Position numbers and translations under genes: made by a program
Shown here: positions 1-8,557 of the stretch, piece after piece
Numbering within the stretch: position 1 is the stretch's first letter
Layout of the letters: the number at the start of each line of letters is the position of its first letter
Notes under the pieces: generated by a model
Seen by the model: the letters and a program-made list of their open reading frames with translations, nothing else
What the model was told of the DNA's origin: nothing
Database searches by the model: none
Assembly (NCBI RefSeq): GCF_036346875.1
Contig: NZ_CP107852.1
Location: 1,798,001-1,862,000, forward strand
Length of the DNA stretch: 64,000 bases
Source of the DNA: Nocardia sp. NBC_00508
Lineage (GTDB): Bacteria > Actinomycetota > Actinomycetes > Mycobacteriales > Mycobacteriaceae
Reading direction: 5' to 3'

Positions 1-610
1 GGTCCAGGCCGATCGGCGTGATCACCGCGACCTGCCCGTCGATCACGTTGGTGGCGTCCCAGGTGCCGCCCATGCCGGTCTCGACGACGGCGACATCGAC
101 AGGCGCCTCGGCGAATGCGGCGAATGCCATCCCGGTGAGCACCTCGAACTTGCTCATGGCGGGCCCGCTCGCGGCCGCCGACTGCTTGTCGATCATCTCG
201 ACGTACGGCAGCAGTTCCCGGTAGGTCGCCACATACTTCGCCGGGGAGATCGGCGCGTTGTCGATGCTGATCCGCTCGGTGGCCAGCTGCAGGTGCGGGC
301 TGGTGATCCGGCCGGTCCGCCGGTGCAGCGCGGTGAGCAGCGCGTCGATCATCCTGGTCACCGAGGTCTTGCCGTTGGTGCCCGCGACGTGGATCGCCGG
401 ATAGCTCTGCTGCGGCGAGCCGAGCAGATCCATCAGCGTGGCGATCCTGGTGAGCGTCGGCTCGATCTTGGTCTCCGGCCAGCGCTGGTCGAGTTCCGCC
501 TCGACCAGCGCCATCTCGGCCAGTTCCACCGGCGACGGCCCGGACCCGAGCCGCGCACCGCCGCCACGGCGCTCATCGTCGCCGTACTGCGGTTCCGGCT
601 CGTGGTTCAC
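1..610 (-). CDS. folC: Folylpolyglutamate synthase/dihydrofolate synthase, N-terminal part
   Basis: N-terminal 203 codons; the gene runs off the left edge. FolC adds glutamate to folates in the cytoplasm, using ATP (Mur-ligase fold). The ATP-binding loop is visible as [10 protein letters not shown] at about residues 74-83, followed by [12 protein letters not shown] and [10 protein letters not shown], both typical of FolC. The GTG start at 610 overlaps the valS stop as GTGA, which fixes the start and indicates translational coupling with valS. The residues before about 28 are a hydrophilic extension rich in Arg, Glu and Gly. The valS-folC order on one strand is the usual mycobacterial and nocardial arrangement. 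Confidence 0.93.
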   Translation of the reverse strand, partial: MNHEPEPQYGDDERRGGGARLGSGPSPVELAEMALVEAELDQRWPETKIEPTLTRIATLMDLLGSPQQSYPAIHVAGTNGKTSVTRMIDALLTALHRRTGRITSPHLQLATERISIDNAPISPAKYVATYRELLPYVEMIDKQSAAASGPAMSKFEVLTGMAFAAFAEAPVDVAVVETGMGGTWDATNVIDGQVAVITPIGLD

Positions 611-3285
611 TTGCCGCTCAGCTCCGCCAGTCGGGCCCCGATGCGGGCCACTTCGTCGGCGGCGACCTGCTGCCTGTTCTTGATCTTGTCGACCACGTGC
701 TCGGGCGCCTTGGCCAGGAACGCCTCGTTGCCGAGCTTGGCGGCGGTGCCCTGGAGTTCCTTCTGCGCGGCGGCCAGGTCCTTTTCCAGCCGGCGGCGTT
801 CGGCGTCCAGGTCGACCGCGCCGGAGGTGTCCAGCTCGACCGTCACCGTCGCCGTGCTCAGACGCACCTCCACCGACGCGGTCGCGGCGAAATCGGCTCC
901 GGACTCGGTGAGCCGGGCCAAGTTCGCCACCGACGGGCCGAGCTCGCCGAGCCCCGCTGCGTCCACGCCGATCAGCTTGGCCGCCACCTTCTGCTTGTCG
1001 GCCAGGCCCTGGTCGCTGCGGAACCGCCGGATCTCCGTGATCAACCGCTGGGTATCGGCGATCCGTTGCGCCGCAGCCTGATCGGCGGGAACGCCGGAGG
1101 CCTGCGGCCACGGCGCGACGACCACCGACTCATCGCCGGTCAGCGCCTGCCACAACGCCTCGGTGACGAACGGGATGACCGGATGCAGCAGGCGAAGCAC
1201 CGCGTCCAGCACCGCCCCGAGCACCAGTTGGGTCGCATCGGCGCGCGCACCCTCGGCGGCGAACTGCACCTTGGCCAATTCCAGGTACCAGTCGCACAGT
1301 TCGTCCCAGGCGAAGTGGTAGAGCGCCTCACATGCTTTGCCGAACTCGTAGGCGTCGAACGCCGAATCCGTTTCGGCGCGTACCTCGTCCAGCCGGTCCA
1401 GGATCCAGCGGTCGGCGTCGGTGAGCTGCGCGCGGTCGGGCAGATCGCCGACGCGCGCGCCGTTCATCAGCGCGAACTTGACGGCGTTGAACAGCTTGGT
1501 CACGAAGCTGCGCGCGGCGAGCACGTGCGGCTCGCCGACCGAGAGGTCACCGCCGGGCTGCGCGCCGCGGGCGAGGGTGAAGCGCGTGGCATCGGCGCCG
1601 AAGGTGTTGATCCAGTCCAGCGGGTCGATGCCGTTGCCGCGCGACTTGGACATCTTCTTGCCGAACTGGTCGCGGATCAGGCCGTGCAGGAACACGTCCT
1701 TGAACGGCACCTGACGCTCGCCGCCCTTGCCCGTGGTCAGCACGGCGTCCTCGGCGACATAGGTGCCGAACATCATCATCCGCGCCACCCAGAAGAACAG
1801 GATGTCGTAGCCGGTGACGAGAACACTCGTGGGATAGAACTTCTCGAGTTCGGCGCTGGCGTGCGGCCAGCCCATGGTGGAGAACGGCCACAGGCCGGAG
1901 GAGAACCAGGTGTCGAGCACGTCGGGGTCCTGCACCCAACCCTCGGGCGCCTGCTCGTCGGGACCGACGCACACCACTTCGCCCTCGGGGCCGTACCAGA
2001 TCGGGATGCGGTGGCCCCACCACAGCTGACGCGAGATGCACCAGTCGTGCATGTCGTCGACCCAGCCGAACCACCGCGGCTCCTGGCTCTTCGGATGGAT
2101 CACGGTGTCGCCGCCGCGCACCGCGTCGCCTGCGGCCTTGGCCAGCGATTCCACCTTCACCCACCACTGCATGGACAGGCGCGGCTCGATCGGCTCGCCG
2201 GTGCGCTCGGAGTGCCCGACGCTGTGCTGGTACGGCCGCTTCTCGGCGACGACCCGGCCTTCGTCGGCGAGCCGCTCGCGCACCTCGACCCGCGCCTCGA
2301 AACGATCCATACCGTCGAATTCGGTTCCGGTGCCGGTGATCCGGCCGCGCTCGTCCATGATGGTCGGCATCGGCAGGCCGTGCCGCAGACCCATCTCGAA
2401 GTCGTTGGGGTCGTGTGCGGGTGTGATCTTCACCGCACCCGAACCGAATTCGGGATCGACGTAGTCGTCGGCGATGATCGGGATCTGCCGCCCGGTGATC
2501 GGATGCTCCAGGGTGGTGCCGATCAGGTCCCGGTAGCGCGGGTCCTCGGGGTGCACGGCCACCGCGGTGTCGCCGAGCATGGTCTCCACCCGGGTGGTCG
2601 CCACGACGACATGCGGCTCGTCGTCTTTCAGCGACCCGTAGCGCAGCGAGACCAGCTCACCTTGCACATCCTCGTACTTGACCTCGATATCCGAGATCGC
2701 GGTGCGCAGTTCCGGCGACCAGTTCACCAGGCGCTCGGCGCGGTAGATCAGGCCCGCGTCGTAGAGCCGCTTGAACATGGTCTGCACAGCGCGGGACAGG
2801 CCGTCGTCCATGGTGAAGCGATCCCGGCTCCAGTCGACGCCGTCGCCGAGCGCGCGCATCTGCCATTGGATGGCGCCGCCGGACTCTCGCTTCCAGTCCC
2901 ACACCTTTTGGACGAACAGTTCGCGGCCGAAGTCTTCCTTCGTCTTGCCGTCCACCGCGAGCTGCTTTTCCACCACGGTCTGGGTGGCGATGCCCGCATG
3001 GTCCATGCCGGGCAGCCACAGCACCTCGTAGCCCTGCATCCGCTTGCGGCGCGACAGGGTGTCCATCAGGGTGTGGTCGAGCGCGTGGCCCATGTGGAGC
3101 GTGCCGGTGACGTTCGGTGGCGGCAGCACGATCGAGTAGGGGGGCTTGCCGCTGGCGGTGTCGGCGGTGAAATAGCCAGCATCTACCCAGCGCTCGTACA
3201 TCTCGGCCTCTACGTCGCTGGGGGTCCAGCTCTTGGGGAGGGCATCGGCACGATTACGCGTGTTGTCAGGGGCTGCGCTGGTCAC
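607..3285 (-). CDS. valS: Valyl-tRNA synthetase
   Basis: Class Ia aminoacyl-tRNA synthetase charging tRNA-Val in the cytoplasm; 892 residues, a normal length. The HIGH-type motif is HMGH at residues 64-67 and KMSKS lies near 543-548. Between them sits the editing (CP1) domain with an [18 protein letters not shown] stretch. The DALR-type anticodon-binding domain follows, and the C-terminal ~70 residues ([20 protein letters not shown] region) form the coiled-coil arm that is characteristic of ValRS. The ATG start at 3285 gives an N-terminus that leads directly into the [15 protein letters not shown] segment. The gene is coupled to folC by a 4-base overlap. No T-box-like leader is apparent. Confidence 0.97.
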   Translation of the reverse strand: MTSAAPDNTRNRADALPKSWTPSDVEAEMYERWVDAGYFTADTASGKPPYSIVLPPPNVTGTLHMGHALDHTLMDTLSRRKRMQGYEVLWLPGMDHAGIATQTVVEKQLAVDGKTKEDFGRELFVQKVWDWKRESGGAIQWQMRALGDGVDWSRDRFTMDDGLSRAVQTMFKRLYDAGLIYRAERLVNWSPELRTAISDIEVKYEDVQGELVSLRYGSLKDDEPHVVVATTRVETMLGDTAVAVHPEDPRYRDLIGTTLEHPITGRQIPIIADDYVDPEFGSGAVKITPAHDPNDFEMGLRHGLPMPTIMDERGRITGTGTEFDGMDRFEARVEVRERLADEGRVVAEKRPYQHSVGHSERTGEPIEPRLSMQWWVKVESLAKAAGDAVRGGDTVIHPKSQEPRWFGWVDDMHDWCISRQLWWGHRIPIWYGPEGEVVCVGPDEQAPEGWVQDPDVLDTWFSSGLWPFSTMGWPHASAELEKFYPTSVLVTGYDILFFWVARMMMFGTYVAEDAVLTTGKGGERQVPFKDVFLHGLIRDQFGKKMSKSRGNGIDPLDWINTFGADATRFTLARGAQPGGDLSVGEPHVLAARSFVTKLFNAVKFALMNGARVGDLPDRAQLTDADRWILDRLDEVRAETDSAFDAYEFGKACEALYHFAWDELCDWYLELAKVQFAAEGARADATQLVLGAVLDAVLRLLHPVIPFVTEALWQALTGDESVVVAPWPQASGVPADQAAAQRIADTQRLITEIRRFRSDQGLADKQKVAAKLIGVDAAGLGELGPSVANLARLTESGADFAATASVEVRLSTATVTVELDTSGAVDLDAERRRLEKDLAAAQKELQGTAAKLGNEAFLAKAPEHVVDKIKNRQQVAADEVARIGARLAELSGK

Positions 3286-3609
3286 CCCGCGATTCTAGAG
3301 CGCGTCGATCCGTGCACTTCGGGTCGGTCGACCCGCCTGGCACCAGGCAGGCGAATTCCCGCGCGAATCCGCGGGACGTGCCGATCGGCGCCCGCAGGGT
3401 AACCACCGTTCACCGGGGCCGGTCGAGGGGCTTACCTTACCGATCGAAGGTGCGCCATTCCTGGCTGAAGACAAAATAAGGCGGAGTCTTCGGTGGATGA
3501 GGGACACCGAACACTCCGCCTATGTCAGTAGCTTACCGGCGATCCGAGACCGGACCCGGAATCCATAAGTAATTCTCAGCTTCCGGCATTTTCTACCCCG
3601 ACATTCCCT
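3286..3609. other. Intergenic region upstream of valS
   Basis: 324 bp without a gene. The left part is the valS promoter region (minus strand). The right part carries the hairpin terminator of the flavoprotein gene at 3472-3520. I see no further conserved structure here. Confidence 0.7.
3472..3520 (-). terminator. Rho-independent terminator after the flavoprotein gene
   Basis: Inverted repeat with arms 3480-3495 (GGCGGAGTcTTCGGTG) and 3505-3520 (CACCGAAcACTCCGCC), 15 pairs around one mismatch and a 9-nt loop. In minus-strand transcripts the stem is followed by TTATTTTGT, so it terminates the gene that ends at 3610 and shields valS from read-through. Confidence 0.85.
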
Positions 3610-4533
3610 TTATCGGGCGGGCACGCCCAGGTCCGCCATCACCAAGTCGCCGTTGATCGCGATCGCCGCGGTGGAGCCCGCGCCCGCCGCCGAAATCACC
3701 TGGGCTGCCGGGTTGCCGACGTTGCCCGCGGCCCAGACACCCGGAACGCTGGTGCGTCCGGTCGGGTCGGTGACCACCCAACCGGCGTCGTCGAACGCGC
3801 AGCCCAGCGCGACGAGCAGGGCGTCGTTGGCACGGAAGGTCGGGGCGACGAACATCGCCGTCCGGGGCACCGCCCTACCGTCGGACAGTTCCACTCCGCG
3901 CAGCACGTCGTCCACGACGAACCGTGCGACCTCCCCCTCGAGCACACGAACCCCGCGCGCGTCCAACTGGGCGCGGTCGCCGTCCGAGAGCGTCATCGTG
4001 TGCGGGAAGAAGATCACGTCCTGCGACCACTGCGGCAGCAACAGCGCCAAGTGCACCGCGCGCGCCACCGCGCCCGGCTCGCGGCCGCCGAGCACTCCGA
4101 TCGGCTGGTCACGGACCTCGTAGCCGTGGCAGTACGGGCAGTGCAGCACGTCGCGACCCCAGCGCTCGCGCACGCCGGGCAGCTCCGGCAGTTCGTCCCG
4201 CAGTCCGGTGGCGACCACCACGCGGCGTGCCCGCAACGACCCGCCTCGTCCGAGCCGCAGTGTGTAGTCGTCCGAGGCGGCGCCCGCATCGATGACGACG
4301 TCATCGATCACTTCCGCGCCGTAGCCCACGACCTCGGCGACCCCGGCCGCCAGCAGAGCCGCGGGCGCCATTCCGTCGCGCGACAAGAACCCGTGCATGT
4401 GCTCGGCGGGCGCGTTCCGCGGCGCGCCGCCGTCTACCACCGCGACGCGTCGCCGCGCCCTGGCCAAGACCAGCGCCGCGGACAGTCCTGCCGCGCCGCC
4501 ACCCACGATCACCACGTCGTATGTCTCGCTCAT
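3610..4533 (-). CDS. Thioredoxin-reductase-like FAD/NAD(P) oxidoreductase
   Basis: 307 residues. The N-terminal FAD dinucleotide fold is YDVVIVGGGAAGLSAALVLA (residues 5-24). A redox CxxC (CPYC, Cys132/Cys135) lies in HCPYCHGYE, followed by the NADPH fold GVLGGREPG and a C-terminal FAD motif GVWAAGNVGNP. This is the two-domain thioredoxin-reductase architecture; whether a thioredoxin is the partner cannot be read from the sequence. The ATG at 4533 is chosen because it has an AGAAGGGA ribosome-binding site and starts the fold; the open frame extends upstream without homology. Similar flavoproteins are often divergent from an XRE-cupin regulator, and such a regulator lies at 6157 beyond the IS110 element. 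The inference is that the pair was split. Confidence 0.85.
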   Translation of the reverse strand: MSETYDVVIVGGGAAGLSAALVLARARRRVAVVDGGAPRNAPAEHMHGFLSRDGMAPAALLAAGVAEVVGYGAEVIDDVVIDAGAASDDYTLRLGRGGSLRARRVVVATGLRDELPELPGVRERWGRDVLHCPYCHGYEVRDQPIGVLGGREPGAVARAVHLALLLPQWSQDVIFFPHTMTLSDGDRAQLDARGVRVLEGEVARFVVDDVLRGVELSDGRAVPRTAMFVAPTFRANDALLVALGCAFDDAGWVVTDPTGRTSVPGVWAAGNVGNPAAQVISAAGAGSTAAIAINGDLVMADLGVPAR

Positions 4534-4769
4534 TGGGGCACCATCCCTTCTGCAGCCCGAACAGTTAGGGTTGTTGTCTCTCGGTTCCGGTGGGTGCATG
4601 GCCTTCGTCGCGTGCCATTTGATGGCCAGCATGAGTTCTGCCAGCCCCACCGGGCCGAGGGCCGCGGACCGGCGTCAGGGACATGCCCCGCAGAGGGCCG
4701 ATCAATGAGCTTCCGGCGGCGGCCCTCGCTTCCGAGGAGGCAGTTCATCGACCTCGAGGGAGCACACCT
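4534..4769. other. Flavoprotein promoter region and left end of the IS110 element
   Basis: 236 bp. About the first 95 bp should contain the flavoprotein promoter; the remainder is the left non-coding end of the IS110-family element. In that family (for example IS621) this end encodes the bridge RNA. GC-rich potential stems are present around 4640-4700, but I cannot fold them by eye with confidence. Confidence 0.45.
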
Positions 4770-5995
4770 GTGGCGTTCGCCGGCTGGGACTGGGGCAGCA
4801 CCACTCACGACGTGACCGTGATCGACGATGCCGGTGGCAAGATCGAACGCTTCCCGGTGCCGCATACTGAAGACGGCATCGCTCGCGCGTTGGCACGGCT
4901 GGCCTGCTACGGCGGGCCCGGTGAGTTGCCGGTGGCAATCGAGACCACCCGCGGGCTGGTCGTGGACCGGCTGCTGACCGCCGGGCATCCGGTGATTCCG
5001 GTGCACCCCAACGCTTTTCATGCCGCTCGCCCCCGTTGGGGCGCCGCCCGCGCCAAGAACGATCCCGGCGATGGGTTCAAGCTGGCCGACTACGCCCGCA
5101 CCGACGGCCACCGGCTGCCGGTACTGGCCCCGACCCTGCCGCAAACGCTCGAACTGCAGGCATTGACCCGTCAGCGCGGCGACCACCTGGGCATGCGCAT
5201 CGCCGCGGTCAATCAACTCGCCGCGCTGCTGGACACGCACTGGCCCGGAGGCAGGACGATCTTCGCCAGCCTGCACTCGCCGATCGCGCTGGCGTTCCTG
5301 GACCGCTACCCGAGCCCGCAGGCCGCTGCTGGGCTCACCGCGGCCCGCCTCGAGGCGTTCTGCCGCCGCCACCACTACAGCGGCCGCCGTCCCGGCACCG
5401 AGCTGCTCGCCCGGCTGCGCGAGGCACCCACATCGGCCAGCAGGCTCGGCGAGCCGGTCATCGCGCAGCTGGTCCGCGCCCAGACCGGGCTCGTCCGCTC
5501 GATCCAAACCAGCATCGACGCACTCGACGCCGTGATCGCCGACGCTCTCGCCGCACACCCCTACGCCAGATTGCTGGCCGATCTGCCCCGCGTCGGCACA
5601 CTGAACCTGGCCCAGATCATCGGCGAGGTCGGCCCAATCCTGGAGCGCGCCAACAGCTTCGATCAACTCGCCGCCGAAACCGGCATCGCCCCGGTCACCC
5701 GCTCCTCCGGCAAAATCCACACCGTCGCCTTCCGCCACGCCACCAACCAGCGAGCCAGACAAGCCTTGGTGACCTGGATCGACAACAGCCGCCGCGCCAG
5801 CGACTGGGCAGACCAGCGCTACACCGCCGCCCGCGCCCGCGGCCAACGACACCCCCACGCCATCCGCACCCTCGGCCGCGCCTGGCTGCGCATCATCTGG
5901 GCTTGCTGGCGCACCAAAACCTGCTACGACCCCACCAAAAAACAACCGACTCAACAACCGATCGCCGCATAGGGGTTGACTCAGGGAACTCATGC
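4629..5995 (+). mobile_element. IS110-family insertion sequence (boundaries tentative)
   Basis: The element contains a DEDD transposase. The proposed ends rest on a 10-bp inverted repeat, GCATGAGTTC at 4629-4638 and GAACTCATGC at 5986-5995, which gives 1367 bp, about 140 bp of non-coding left end and 23 bp right end. That layout suits the IS110 subgroup, but most IS110 elements lack terminal repeats, so the 10-bp match may be chance. The element sits between a flavoprotein gene and the XRE-cupin regulator that normally face each other. No target duplication is expected for this family. Confidence 0.5.
4770..5972 (+). CDS. IS110-family transposase (DEDD)
   Basis: 400 residues, full length and uninterrupted. 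The N-terminal RuvC-like DEDD domain shows GWDWGS (Asp7), AIETTRG (Glu58) and KNDPGDGFKLADYAR (Asp98/Asp101). The C-terminal Transposase_20 domain contains LPRVGTLNLAQIIGEVGP and GIAPVTRSSGK with the expected serine. The GTG start at 4770 is preceded by GAGGGA; upstream in-frame codons to 4683 look non-coding. The enzyme recombines DNA guided by an element-encoded bridge RNA in characterised relatives; that RNA would be expected in the left end here. Integrity suggests recent insertion. Confidence 0.93.
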   Translation: MAFAGWDWGSTTHDVTVIDDAGGKIERFPVPHTEDGIARALARLACYGGPGELPVAIETTRGLVVDRLLTAGHPVIPVHPNAFHAARPRWGAARAKNDPGDGFKLADYARTDGHRLPVLAPTLPQTLELQALTRQRGDHLGMRIAAVNQLAALLDTHWPGGRTIFASLHSPIALAFLDRYPSPQAAAGLTAARLEAFCRRHHYSGRRPGTELLARLREAPTSASRLGEPVIAQLVRAQTGLVRSIQTSIDALDAVIADALAAHPYARLLADLPRVGTLNLAQIIGEVGPILERANSFDQLAAETGIAPVTRSSGKIHTVAFRHATNQRARQALVTWIDNSRRASDWADQRYTAARARGQRHPHAIRTLGRAWLRIIWACWRTKTCYDPTKKQPTQQPIAA

Positions 5996-6109
5996 CTACG
6001 CCTCGCCGGGGTTCTGCTCCGGCACGAGCGAGTGCTCGGCTGTATCCATCTGTTCCCTCGCTCATCTGCGATCACCTCCGACGACAGAGTGCCGTCCCGG
6101 TCACCAGTC

Positions 6110-6127
6110 CGGCAACAAATGTTGCCG
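6110..6127. promoter_or_regulatory. Perfect palindrome, candidate operator of the XRE-cupin regulator
   Basis: CGGCAACAAATGTTGCCG: 8-bp arms around AA, 29 bp upstream of the regulator's ATG at 6157. The position and symmetry fit autoregulation and, before the IS110 insertion, control of the divergent flavoprotein gene. Confidence 0.65.
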
Positions 6128-6156
6128 ATTCCGGGAAACCGCGGTGCACTGGTGAC

Positions 6157-6750
6157 ATGTCCACGCAACCGGCCGTCACCCAGGCCCTCGCCGACATCGG
6201 CCCCCGGCTCAAGGCGCTGCGCACCCGCCGGAACGTCACCCTCACCGCGCTGGCGGAAAGCACCGGGATCTCCAAGAGCACGCTGTCGCGATTGGAGTCC
6301 GGGCAGCGCAAGGCCAGTCTGGAACTGCTGCTACCCATCGCGATGGCCCACCAGGTGCCGTTGGACGAACTGGTGGCCGCGCCGAAGATCGCCGACCCCA
6401 GGGTGCACGCCACGGCACGAAAGATGAACGGGCTCACCATCGTCCCGCTCACTCGACAGCCGGGTCCGCTGCAGGCGTTCAAGATCATCATCCCACCCGG
6501 TCGCGGCGAGCCGGACCCGAAGGTGCACGAGGGTTTCGAGTGGCTCTACGTGCTGTCCGGACGGCTCCGGCTGGTGCTCGGCGAGCACGATCTGGTGCTC
6601 GGCCCCGGCGAGGCCGCGGAATTCGACACCCGCCAACCGCATTGGTTCGGCAGCGCGGGCCGCGGCTCGGTGGAAATCCTCAGCCTTTTCGGCGCACAGG
6701 GAGAACGAATGCACCTTCGCGCGCGTTCGGCAGGACGAAAACGCACGTAA
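6157..6750 (+). CDS. XRE-family regulator with cupin sensor domain
   Basis: 197 residues. Residues ~13-66 form a helix-turn-helix (LKALRTRRNVTLTALAESTG, then ISKSTLSRLESGQRKAS). Residues ~110-185 form a cupin_2 beta-barrel (PKVHEGFEWLYVLSGRLRLV, GPGEAAEFDT, PHWFGS). Such HTH-cupin proteins are transcriptional regulators that bind a small ligand in the barrel. ATG 6157 is chosen because upstream codons in frame are unrelated to the family. The perfect palindrome at 6110-6127 is the likely operator. The gene runs in the same direction as, and only 7 bp ahead of, the P-loop ATPase gene. Confidence 0.87.
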   Translation: MSTQPAVTQALADIGPRLKALRTRRNVTLTALAESTGISKSTLSRLESGQRKASLELLLPIAMAHQVPLDELVAAPKIADPRVHATARKMNGLTIVPLTRQPGPLQAFKIIIPPGRGEPDPKVHEGFEWLYVLSGRLRLVLGEHDLVLGPGEAAEFDTRQPHWFGSAGRGSVEILSLFGAQGERMHLRARSAGRKRT

Positions 6751-6757
6751 TGCGTTA

Positions 6758-7579
6758 ATGTCCGAAATGTCTGTTATTGCCGGATCGCGGAAAATCTGGA
6801 TCCTGGAGAACGTGGCTGATCCCAGCGTTCCTCCTCCGGTGAATCTCGAAGAAAAACCAGGGTTTTCCCGGTTGCCGAACGAGTCTCCGCTGGGGACGCT
6901 GGTAGGGGTGAACCCCCCGCTCGAAGCCACACCGACGCACGCCCCCGAACCCCGGCTGCTGTCTCCCGATACCCTGCACGATCTACGGGGCCACGCGATC
7001 GAGGAGCTGCGGTACCCGGCGTCGGCGGCGCTGATCGTCGCGGGTATCCCGGGCGCGGGCAAGAGCACCGCACTGCGCAAGTTCTTCAGCGCCGAGTCCG
7101 ATGCCGCGGCGCCCTCGCGCGGCCCCGATGGCGCGCTGGTGCTCGACTCGATGCAGGCGCGCAACCGTTTACGGCCCAGGCTGTGGTGGCTCCCCTATCT
7201 GCTGTGGCGGCCTGTCGTGCACATCGCGCACCTCCGGGCGATCCGCACGGCGTTGCGCGACACCACCGGTCCGGTCGTCATCCACGACTGCGCGACCTTC
7301 CGCTGGACGCGCACGCTGATCCAGCGCTGGGCAGCGGGATATGGCCGCGAACTGCACCTGCTCATGCTCGACGTGCCCGCCACCGTGGCGCGGGCAGGCC
7401 AGTACGCCCGCGGTCGCCGGATCAACCGCGTGGCCTTCACGGTGCACGTGCGGAGCTGGCGGCGGCTCATGCGTGAAATCGCGACCGAGCACCATACGCC
7501 GAGCGGCACATCGCGTTCGGTGGTCATCGTCGACCGTGCTGCCGTCAACCGGATCCGTCGCGTGGTCTTCGCCGCCTGA
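6758..7579 (+). CDS. P-loop ATPase/kinase-like protein
   Basis: 273 residues. A Walker A motif GIPGAGKST lies at about residue 93-101 after an ALIVA strand. A Walker-B-like strand VVIHDCATFRW follows near residue 170, and there is a basic C-terminal half. The fold resembles the AAA_33/zeta-type nucleoside kinases, but substrate and partner are unknown. The N-terminal ~75 residues are proline-rich and may be untranslated: no clear ribosome-binding site precedes 6758 and a later start is possible. It probably shares a transcript with the XRE-cupin regulator and ends 21 bp from the convergent lipid kinase gene. Confidence 0.7.
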   Translation: MSEMSVIAGSRKIWILENVADPSVPPPVNLEEKPGFSRLPNESPLGTLVGVNPPLEATPTHAPEPRLLSPDTLHDLRGHAIEELRYPASAALIVAGIPGAGKSTALRKFFSAESDAAAPSRGPDGALVLDSMQARNRLRPRLWWLPYLLWRPVVHIAHLRAIRTALRDTTGPVVIHDCATFRWTRTLIQRWAAGYGRELHLLMLDVPATVARAGQYARGRRINRVAFTVHVRSWRRLMREIATEHHTPSGTSRSVVIVDRAAVNRIRRVVFAA

Positions 7580-7600
7580 CCATGGAACCGCTTGTCGCCG

Positions 7601-8557
7601 TCAGGGCACCAGAACAGTGAGCGCCGCGGGAGCCGCGCGGATGGTGATCGGCAAGGTGCCCGCGGGTTCGCCATCGGCGGTCGCGGGCGCGCCCGGCGCG
7701 CTGAGGGTGATGGCCGCGGCACGGTACTGCTTGACCTCGGGATGGTTCTGGCGTTTACCCGCCGACAGCGCGGGAAGCAGGCGCAGCATCTCCCTCCGCG
7801 ACAGCGCGCCCACCACGGTCAGGTCGAGCAGTCCGTCGTCCATGACCGCGTCCGGGCAGATCAACATGCCGCCGCCGTAGGTGCGGGTGTTGCCGACCGC
7901 GACCATGACCGCCTCGGTCTCCAGCAGGGAGCCCGCGCCGGGATTGGTCAGTCCGTCGGTGACCGCACCGGTCAGCTCGACGCGGTAGGGCACGGTGAAA
8001 CGTCCGGAGATCTCGGCCAGTGCCGCGACGGTGTAGCGCAGTCTGCCTTTCGGCCAGCGCATGTCATTGGCGCGCAAGGTGACCCGCGCGTCGAATCCGG
8101 TGCCCGTCACGGTGGCGAACCACATCGGCGCGCCCGACCCCGTGGGCTCGATCCGACCCAGATCGATGGTACGGGTCCGCCCGCGCAATACGAGATCGGC
8201 CGCCGCGCTCGGGTCGTCGGTCGGCACGCCGAGTTCCCTGGCCAGATCGTTGCCGGTGCCCGCGGGAATCATGCCGAGCGCGACGCCGGTCTCGGCGACG
8301 GCCGCAAGGGTCACGTTGACCAGCCCGTCGCCGCCGACGCAGACCACCCCGTCGGGCTTCGCGCCGCTCGCGCCGGTGATCGAATCGCGAACCTGCCGAA
8401 CCGATTCGGCGGCCGACGGCGCGCACACCTCGGTCACGTCGGCGCCGCCGGCGCGGAACCGGGCGATCGCGGCGCTCGCGACGTCGCCGCCCTTGCCGTG
8501 CCCGGACCGCGGATTGGTCACCACGGTGATCGCCCGCACTGACGAATGCTCGGTCAC
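7601..8557 (-). CDS. Diacylglycerol kinase-family lipid kinase
   Basis: 318 residues. DAGK catalytic signatures are VVTNPRSGHGK at the N-terminus, CVGGDGLVNVT and GMIPAGTGNDLAREL, the nucleotide-binding elements of bacterial lipid kinases (YegS/DgkB type). The enzyme phosphorylates a diacylglycerol or related lipid at the membrane using ATP. The GTG start at 8557 overlaps the stop of the upstream FAD-oxidase gene as GTGA, which decides the start over an open frame reaching 9013. The same kinase-flavoprotein-TetR-glpD order occurs in M. tuberculosis (Rv2252-Rv2249c), where the Rv2252 product is a lipid kinase. Confidence 0.9.
   Translation of the reverse strand: MTEHSSVRAITVVTNPRSGHGKGGDVASAAIARFRAGGADVTEVCAPSAAESVRQVRDSITGASGAKPDGVVCVGGDGLVNVTLAAVAETGVALGMIPAGTGNDLARELGVPTDDPSAAADLVLRGRTRTIDLGRIEPTGSGAPMWFATVTGTGFDARVTLRANDMRWPKGRLRYTVAALAEISGRFTVPYRVELTGAVTDGLTNPGAGSLLETEAVMVAVGNTRTYGGGMLICPDAVMDDGLLDLTVVGALSRREMLRLLPALSAGKRQNHPEVKQYRAAAITLSAPGAPATADGEPAGTLPITIRAAPAALTVLVP

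Noticed and set aside
697..3402. 901-codon open frame antisense to valS
   Set aside because: It lies fully on the opposite strand of a certain gene, is Arg/Val/Gly/His-rich without motifs, and is the usual shadow frame of GC-rich DNA.
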